In this document: positions 60,026 to 64,000 of the stretch, piece after piece
Layout of the letters: each line of letters begins with the position of its first letter
Position numbering within the stretch: position 1 is the first letter of the stretch
Origin: Rhizobium sp. R635
GTDB lineage: Bacteria; Pseudomonadota; Alphaproteobacteria; Rhizobiales; Rhizobiaceae
Length of the DNA stretch: 64,000 bases
Reading direction: 5' to 3'
Assembly (NCBI RefSeq): GCF_002211285.1
Contig: NZ_LOKX01000037.1
Coordinates: 1 to 64,000 of the forward strand
Notes under the pieces: generated by a model
The model's input: the letters and a program-made list of their open reading frames with translations, nothing else
What the model was told of the DNA's origin: nothing
Databases searched by the model: none
Made by a program: the position numbers and the translations under genes

Positions 60026-62224
60026 ATGACAATTTCATCGCGCAAGGCGGCGCTCGCTGCCGTGCTTCTCGCATCCGTTGCCTTCCCGGCCGCGGCCGAG
60101 CCGGTTTTCAACCGCATCGCTTCCTTCCCGGTCGCTCAGAACCTGCCGGCCGAAAAGGACAAGCTTTCGCCGACATCCGCCGAAATCATCACCGCGACCG
60201 ATGACGGCAACACGCTGATCTATAGCGACAGTCCGCTCGGTGCGATCGGCTTCATCGACATCACCGACGCCAAGGCCCCGAAAGCCGGCGGCGCGCTGAT
60301 GATGGACGGCGAGCCGACATCAGTCACCTCGAGCGCCGGCAAGGCACTCGTCGCCGTCAACACCTCCGAAAGCAAGGCCAAGCCTTCGGGTCGCCTCGCG
60401 ATCGTCGACATGGCGACGAAAAAGATCGAGAACACCTGCGATCTCGGCGGCCAGCCGGATTCGATCGCCCTCAACAAGGACAAGACGCTCGGGACCATCG
60501 CGATCGAAAACGAGCGTGACGAAGAGGTCAATGACGGCAAGATCCCGCAGATGCCGGCCGGCGACCTCGTCGTCTTCCAGGTCAAGAACGGCGCCGTCGA
60601 TTGCGGCACCATCAAGCACGTGGCGCTGACCGGGCTTGCCGGTGTCGCCCCTGAAGATCCGGAGCCGGAATTCGTCGCCTTCAACGGCCTGAACGAAATT
60701 GCCCTGACGCTGCAGGAGAACAACGAGATCGTCATCATCGACGCCAACACGGCTCAGGTGAAGACGCATTTCACCGCCGGCAGCGTCGATCTCACCGGCA
60801 TCGACACGAAGCGGGACGGCGCCCTGAAATTCTCAGGCGAATCCAAGGGGGTGCCGCGCGAACCTGACGCCGTGAAGTGGCTGGACGACAACCGCCTCGT
60901 CGTTGCCAATGAAGGCGATTACCAGGGCGGGTCACGCGGCTTCACCATCTTCGACAAGACGGGCAAGGTTCTCTACGAATCGGGCGCATCCTTCGAGCGC
61001 GCCGTTGCCCATATCGGCCACTATCCGGAAAGCCGCTCGGGATCGAAGGGCGTCGAGCCGGAAGGCCTCGAAGCCGCCAAGTTCGGCGATGAGCAATATT
61101 TCTTCCTGCTCGCCGAGCGCGCCTCCGTCGTCGGCGTCTACAAGGATACCGGCGCCGATCCCGAGCTCGTTCAGCTGCTGCCGTCGGGCATTTCGCCGGA
61201 AGGTGCGGTCGCTGTTCCCCAGCGCAACCTCCTTGCCACCGCCAATGAACTCGACCTCGGCAAGGATGGCGGAACGCGCTCGCATGTCATGATCTATGAG
61301 CGCGCGGAAGGCGAGAAGGCCTATCCGCAGATCGTCTCGGCCGAAAAGGACGGCAATCCGATCGGCTTCGCCGCTCTTTCGGGCCTCGCCGCCGTTCCGG
61401 GCAAGCCGGGCATGCTCTACGCCGTCAGCGACAGCGTTCTCGGTTCGCAGTCGACGATCTACACGATCGACGCCACCAAGAAGCCGGCCGTCATCACCGA
61501 CGCCCTGGTCGTCAAGCGTGACGGCTCTCCGGCCCAGAAGCTCGACATCGAAGGCATCGCGGCGGCCGCCGATGGCTCCTTCTGGCTTGCCTCGGAAGGC
61601 TACAGCGAACGTCTCGTCCCGCACGCCCTCTACAACGTCAATGCCAAGGGCGACATCAAGGCTGAAATCGCTCTGCCGAAGGAACTCGCCGCCAACGAAA
61701 TCCGCTACGGCTTCGAAGGCGTGACCATTATCGGCACCGGCGACGACGCCACACTCTGGATGGCGGTCCAGCGTGAGTGGAACGACGACGAAAAGGGCTT
61801 CGTCAAGCTCGTCTCCTACAATCCGAAGAAGAAGGAATGGGGCGCCGTGCGCTATCCGCTCGACAAGACGGAAAGCGGCTGGGTCGGCCTGTCCGAGATT
61901 TCGGCCCAGGGCGACAGCGTCTACATCATCGAGCGCGACAACCTCGTCGGCGACGCCGCCAAGCTGAAGAAGCTCTACAAGGTGGCGATTTCGGAGCTGA
62001 AGCCCGCCAAGCTCGGCGGTGAACTTCCAGTCGTCAAGAAGACCGAAGCGCACGACTTCCTCGGCGAACTCAAGAGCGCGACCAACGGCTATGTGCTGGA
62101 CAAACTCGAAGGCTTCACCTTCGACGCATCGGGCAAGCCCTACGCCGTCACCGACAATGACGGCGTCAGCGATTCTTCCGGCGAGACTTTGTTCTTCCCG
62201 GTCGAGCTGAGCGCGACGAACTAG
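60026..62224 (+). CDS. Exported phytase-like protein (esterase-like activity of phytase family)
   Basis: A 732-residue secreted protein with a signal peptide cleaved after VAFPAAA. The N-terminal 400 residues look like a beta-propeller (repeats such as GAIGFIDITDAKAPKAGG and GRLAIVDMATKKIENTC). The C-terminal third matches the phytase-like family (GLAAVPGKPGMLYAVSDSV, LDIEGIAAAADGSFWLASEGY). These proteins are thought to hydrolyse phosphate esters, but the activity here is unproven. A PHO box lies 50 bases upstream, so it is probably induced by phosphate starvation. I start at MTISSRKAAL; the ATG at 59963 lies inside the PHO box. Confidence 0.83.
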   Translation: MTISSRKAALAAVLLASVAFPAAAEPVFNRIASFPVAQNLPAEKDKLSPTSAEIITATDDGNTLIYSDSPLGAIGFIDITDAKAPKAGGALMMDGEPTSVTSSAGKALVAVNTSESKAKPSGRLAIVDMATKKIENTCDLGGQPDSIALNKDKTLGTIAIENERDEEVNDGKIPQMPAGDLVVFQVKNGAVDCGTIKHVALTGLAGVAPEDPEPEFVAFNGLNEIALTLQENNEIVIIDANTAQVKTHFTAGSVDLTGIDTKRDGALKFSGESKGVPREPDAVKWLDDNRLVVANEGDYQGGSRGFTIFDKTGKVLYESGASFERAVAHIGHYPESRSGSKGVEPEGLEAAKFGDEQYFFLLAERASVVGVYKDTGADPELVQLLPSGISPEGAVAVPQRNLLATANELDLGKDGGTRSHVMIYERAEGEKAYPQIVSAEKDGNPIGFAALSGLAAVPGKPGMLYAVSDSVLGSQSTIYTIDATKKPAVITDALVVKRDGSPAQKLDIEGIAAAADGSFWLASEGYSERLVPHALYNVNAKGDIKAEIALPKELAANEIRYGFEGVTIIGTGDDATLWMAVQREWNDDEKGFVKLVSYNPKKKEWGAVRYPLDKTESGWVGLSEISAQGDSVYIIERDNLVGDAAKLKKLYKVAISELKPAKLGGELPVVKKTEAHDFLGELKSATNGYVLDKLEGFTFDASGKPYAVTDNDGVSDSSGETLFFPVELSATN

Positions 62225-62229
62225 AAGCT

Positions 62230-62293
62230 GCCCCTCACGCTAGCCCTCTCCCCGTAAAAACGGGGAGAAGGTGCCAGCAGGCGGATGAGGGGC
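62230..62293. repeat. Nested palindromic repeat / terminator after the phytase-like gene
   Basis: Outer arms GCCCCTCA (62230-62237) and TGAGGGGC (62286-62293) enclose CTCTCCCCGT, loop AAAA, ACGGGGAGA. This resembles the common rhizobial palindromic intergenic repeat of the CCCTCTCCCCGT type. It could also act as a terminator for the convergent transcripts, though no strong T-run follows. Confidence 0.65.
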
Positions 62294-62331
62294 TGCTCTC
62301 GTCTCGCGGCAGTACTTACGAACCTCCAGTC

Positions 62332-63318
62332 CTACCAGCGCTGATGCACATGCGGCGCGATCAGCCGCTCGTAGATCTCCCGCGTTGCCGCCATGACATC
62401 GGCCGAGAGCGGCGCGAGGTCGGCAGCGGCCGCGTTGGCCTTGGCCTGCTCGGCGTTGCGGGCGCCGGGGATGACCACGGTGACGGCATCGCTCATCAGG
62501 ATCCAGCGCAGCGCGAAGGCGGCCATGGTGGCGCCGGCCGGCACCAGCTTGCGCACGTCCTCGACCGCCTGCAGGCCAACCTCGAAAGGCACGCCGGCAA
62601 AGGTCTCGCCGACATCGAAGGCCTCGCCATGGCGGTTGAAATTGCGGTGGTCGTCGCTGGCGAAATGTGTATCCCGGGTGATCTTGCCGGAGAGAAGGCC
62701 GCTTGCGAGCGGCACGCGGGCGATGATCGCCACATTCTTGCGGCGTGCTTCCTGAAAGAACAGATGGTCGGGGCGCTGGCGGAAGATGTTGTAGATGATC
62801 TGGATGCTGACGACGCCGGGATATTCGATCGCCTTCAGCCCATCCTCGACCTTTTCGACGCTGACGCCGTAACCCTTGATCTTGCCGGCCTTCTGCAACT
62901 CGTTCAGGCCTTCGAAGACTTCAGGCTGGTAAAGCACCTCGCGCGGCGGGCAGTGCAACTGTACGAGGTCGAGGCTGTTGACGGCGAGGTTTTTGAGGCT
63001 GCGGTCGATGAAGCCTTCGAGATTGGCCTTGGTATAGCCCTCCGCCACATGCGGATTGAGGCGGCGGCCCGCTTTGGTCGCGACCATCGGGCGTTCGCCG
63101 CCGCGTGTCTTCAAGACATCAGCGATGATCTTTTCCGAGCGGCCGTCGCCATAGACATCCGCCGTGTCGATGAACGTCATGCCGGCATCGAGCGCTGCAT
63201 TCAGTGCGGCGCGCCCGTCCGCCTCGCTGATATCGCCCCAGGAGCCGCCGATCTGCCAGGCGCCGAAGCCGACATTGGTGACGGTGAAAGGCATGCGGCC
63301 GAAAGCATGGTGTTTCAT
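62332..63318 (-). CDS. Aldo/keto reductase
   Basis: A 328-residue NADPH-dependent (beta/alpha)8 oxidoreductase. The catalytic tetrad is readable: Asp and Tyr in FIDTADVYGDGRSE (about residues 51-56), Lys in VATKAGRR (about 82) and His in VQLHCPP. It belongs to the AKR group close to YdjG/YghZ-like enzymes, which reduce small aldehydes and keto-sugars. No cofactor or substrate can be fixed. It is divergent from the cupin gene at 63464. Confidence 0.88.
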   Translation of the reverse strand: MKHHAFGRMPFTVTNVGFGAWQIGGSWGDISEADGRAALNAALDAGMTFIDTADVYGDGRSEKIIADVLKTRGGERPMVATKAGRRLNPHVAEGYTKANLEGFIDRSLKNLAVNSLDLVQLHCPPREVLYQPEVFEGLNELQKAGKIKGYGVSVEKVEDGLKAIEYPGVVSIQIIYNIFRQRPDHLFFQEARRKNVAIIARVPLASGLLSGKITRDTHFASDDHRNFNRHGEAFDVGETFAGVPFEVGLQAVEDVRKLVPAGATMAAFALRWILMSDAVTVVIPGARNAEQAKANAAAADLAPLSADVMAATREIYERLIAPHVHQRW

Positions 63319-63463
63319 GAAAAATCTCCTCAGGTTATGAAAGATGCTGGCCTATCAGCCGGGCGACGGTGCGGCAATTGCCGATCCGGCCTTGATCGCT
63401 CGCCTCGATGAAATATCGTCGGAAGACGAGGCTTCAACTCTATTGGATGGAAAAGGAAAGATC

Positions 63464-63865
63464 ATGGAGATCAAACCCGTCGGCTCCAGCCCTTCGATAA
63501 AACCGCCGGCCGACTATTTCACCGGGGCCGTTCGCCAGGACCCGTTGATGGAGGCGCCGGCGCCGGCGCGGGTGAGGGCAACCTCCGTTACCTTCGAACC
63601 CGGCGCCCGCACGGCCTGGCACACCCATCCGCTCGGCCAGACGCTGATCGTCACATCGGGCAGGGGCCTCGCCCAGAGCTGGGGTGGCGAAATCCAGGAG
63701 ATTCGCGCCGGCGACACGATCTGGTTCGCGCCCGGCGAAAAACACTGGCACGGCGCCGGCCCGGACACGGCAATGACGCATATCGCCATCCAGGAAGCGC
63801 TGGATGGCCGCGTGGCCGACTGGATGGAACAGGTCAGCGACGAGCAATATTCCGGCAAGGCGTAA
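63464..63865 (+). CDS. Cupin domain protein (mandelonitrile lyase-like type)
   Basis: A 133-residue single cupin barrel with the metal-binding pattern intact: TFEPGARTAWHTHPLGQTLIV (two His) and AGDTIWFAPGEKHWHGAG, with a third His and an adjacent one. The fold and motif match the small cupins related to (R)-mandelonitrile lyases and carboxymuconolactone-associated cupins. The ATG at 63464 has AAAGGAAAG upstream; a longer frame from 63344 is not conserved in character. It faces away from the reductase gene. Substrate unknown. Confidence 0.82.
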   Translation: MEIKPVGSSPSIKPPADYFTGAVRQDPLMEAPAPARVRATSVTFEPGARTAWHTHPLGQTLIVTSGRGLAQSWGGEIQEIRAGDTIWFAPGEKHWHGAGPDTAMTHIAIQEALDGRVADWMEQVSDEQYSGKA

Positions 63866-63870
63866 GCTGA

Positions 63871-64000
63871 TCAGAGGCGCTTCAGGCAATAGGAAAAATG
63901 CGCATGTGATTCGACCGTCAGAAACTCGAATTGCCAGCCGTAATCCTTGCAGAACTTGGTGACCGCCTCGACGACGCCGTAGACGATCGGCTTGACCGTG
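63871..64000 (-). CDS. Uncharacterised protein, C-terminal fragment cut by the window edge
   Basis: Minus-strand frame of 43 codons ending in TGA, reading TVKPIVYGVVEAVTKFCKDY then GWQFEFLTVESHAHFSYCLKRL. Protein-like, with the N-terminal part outside the window. Its stop is five bases from the cupin stop (convergent). I do not recognise the family. Confidence 0.5.
   Translation of the reverse strand, partial: TVKPIVYGVVEAVTKFCKDYGWQFEFLTVESHAHFSYCLKRL

Overview
The window looks like chromosomal DNA of a fast-growing Rhizobium, most like the R. leguminosarum/R. etli group. The reasons are high GC, the alphaproteobacterial gene orders plsX-fabH-ihfA-merR and clpP-clpX-lon-hupB, a rhizobial cellulose operon with bcsN, copies of a RIME1-like two-palindrome repeat, and an FMN-riboswitch-controlled RibN-type riboflavin importer. 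Most of it is ordinary, densely packed core genome. The only mobile DNA recognised is the end of an IS3-family element cut by the left edge. No prophage, CRISPR array or defence island was seen.

Layout. 1-122: end of an IS element. 163-5329: bamE, a cytochrome bc1 assembly chaperone, a YceD-like protein, plsX, fabH, ihfA and a MerR regulator. 5339-7844: an orphan receiver, a hybrid histidine kinase and a small exported protein. 8344-17403: cellulose operon bcsN-bcsA-bcsB-bcsZ-TPR gene. 17482-19546: a HAD phosphatase, tRNA-Pro(GGG) and small genes. 19655-25160: ROK regulator, OGA-type GNAT protein and a sugar ABC importer without its own ATPase. 25188-33400: a Wzy-type surface polysaccharide cluster (polymerase/ligase, phosphoglycosyltransferase, GT4, short Wza-like exporter, Wzc-like co-polymerase with a degenerate P-loop, FemAB-like acyltransferase). 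33621-41227: DUF2842, ctaA, TauE/SafE transporter, argC, speB, an OafA-type acyltransferase, rpsI and rplM. 41532-52756: a LysR regulator, a DUF1127 protein, an ECHDC3-like protein, an EamA transporter, a small exported protein, a CoA-binding protein, a MetY-type enzyme, a cupin, a GGDEF-EAL protein, a P450 and a diguanylate cyclase. 53157-58673: clpP, clpX, lon, hupB. 58795-64000: FMN riboswitch and ribN, a PHO-box-preceded phytase-like protein, an aldo/keto reductase, a cupin and a truncated gene at the right edge.

How it fits together. The central 25 kb holds two surface-polysaccharide systems, cellulose and a Wzy-dependent polymer. The second resembles the glucomannan/unipolar-polysaccharide/holdfast type of adhesin. 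BcsA carries a c-di-GMP-binding PilZ motif, and the window also encodes a GGDEF-EAL protein and a diguanylate cyclase, so a link between c-di-GMP and attachment is plausible, though it is inference. Neither polysaccharide system has a recognisable outer-membrane beta-barrel here, and the second also lacks a flippase.

The most useful non-coding observations are: a near-consensus PHO box before the phytase-like gene; an intrinsic-terminator-like hairpin just after the rplM-rpsI promoter; RpoH-like promoters before clpP and, more weakly, lon; the FMN riboswitch; and RIME1-like repeats whose stems show compensatory base changes between copies. I found no convincing wholly new multi-gene system. 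The best leads for novelty are the degenerate-kinase co-polymerase with its short exporter, the OGA-type acetyltransferase beside a ROK-regulated sugar importer, and the rplM leader.
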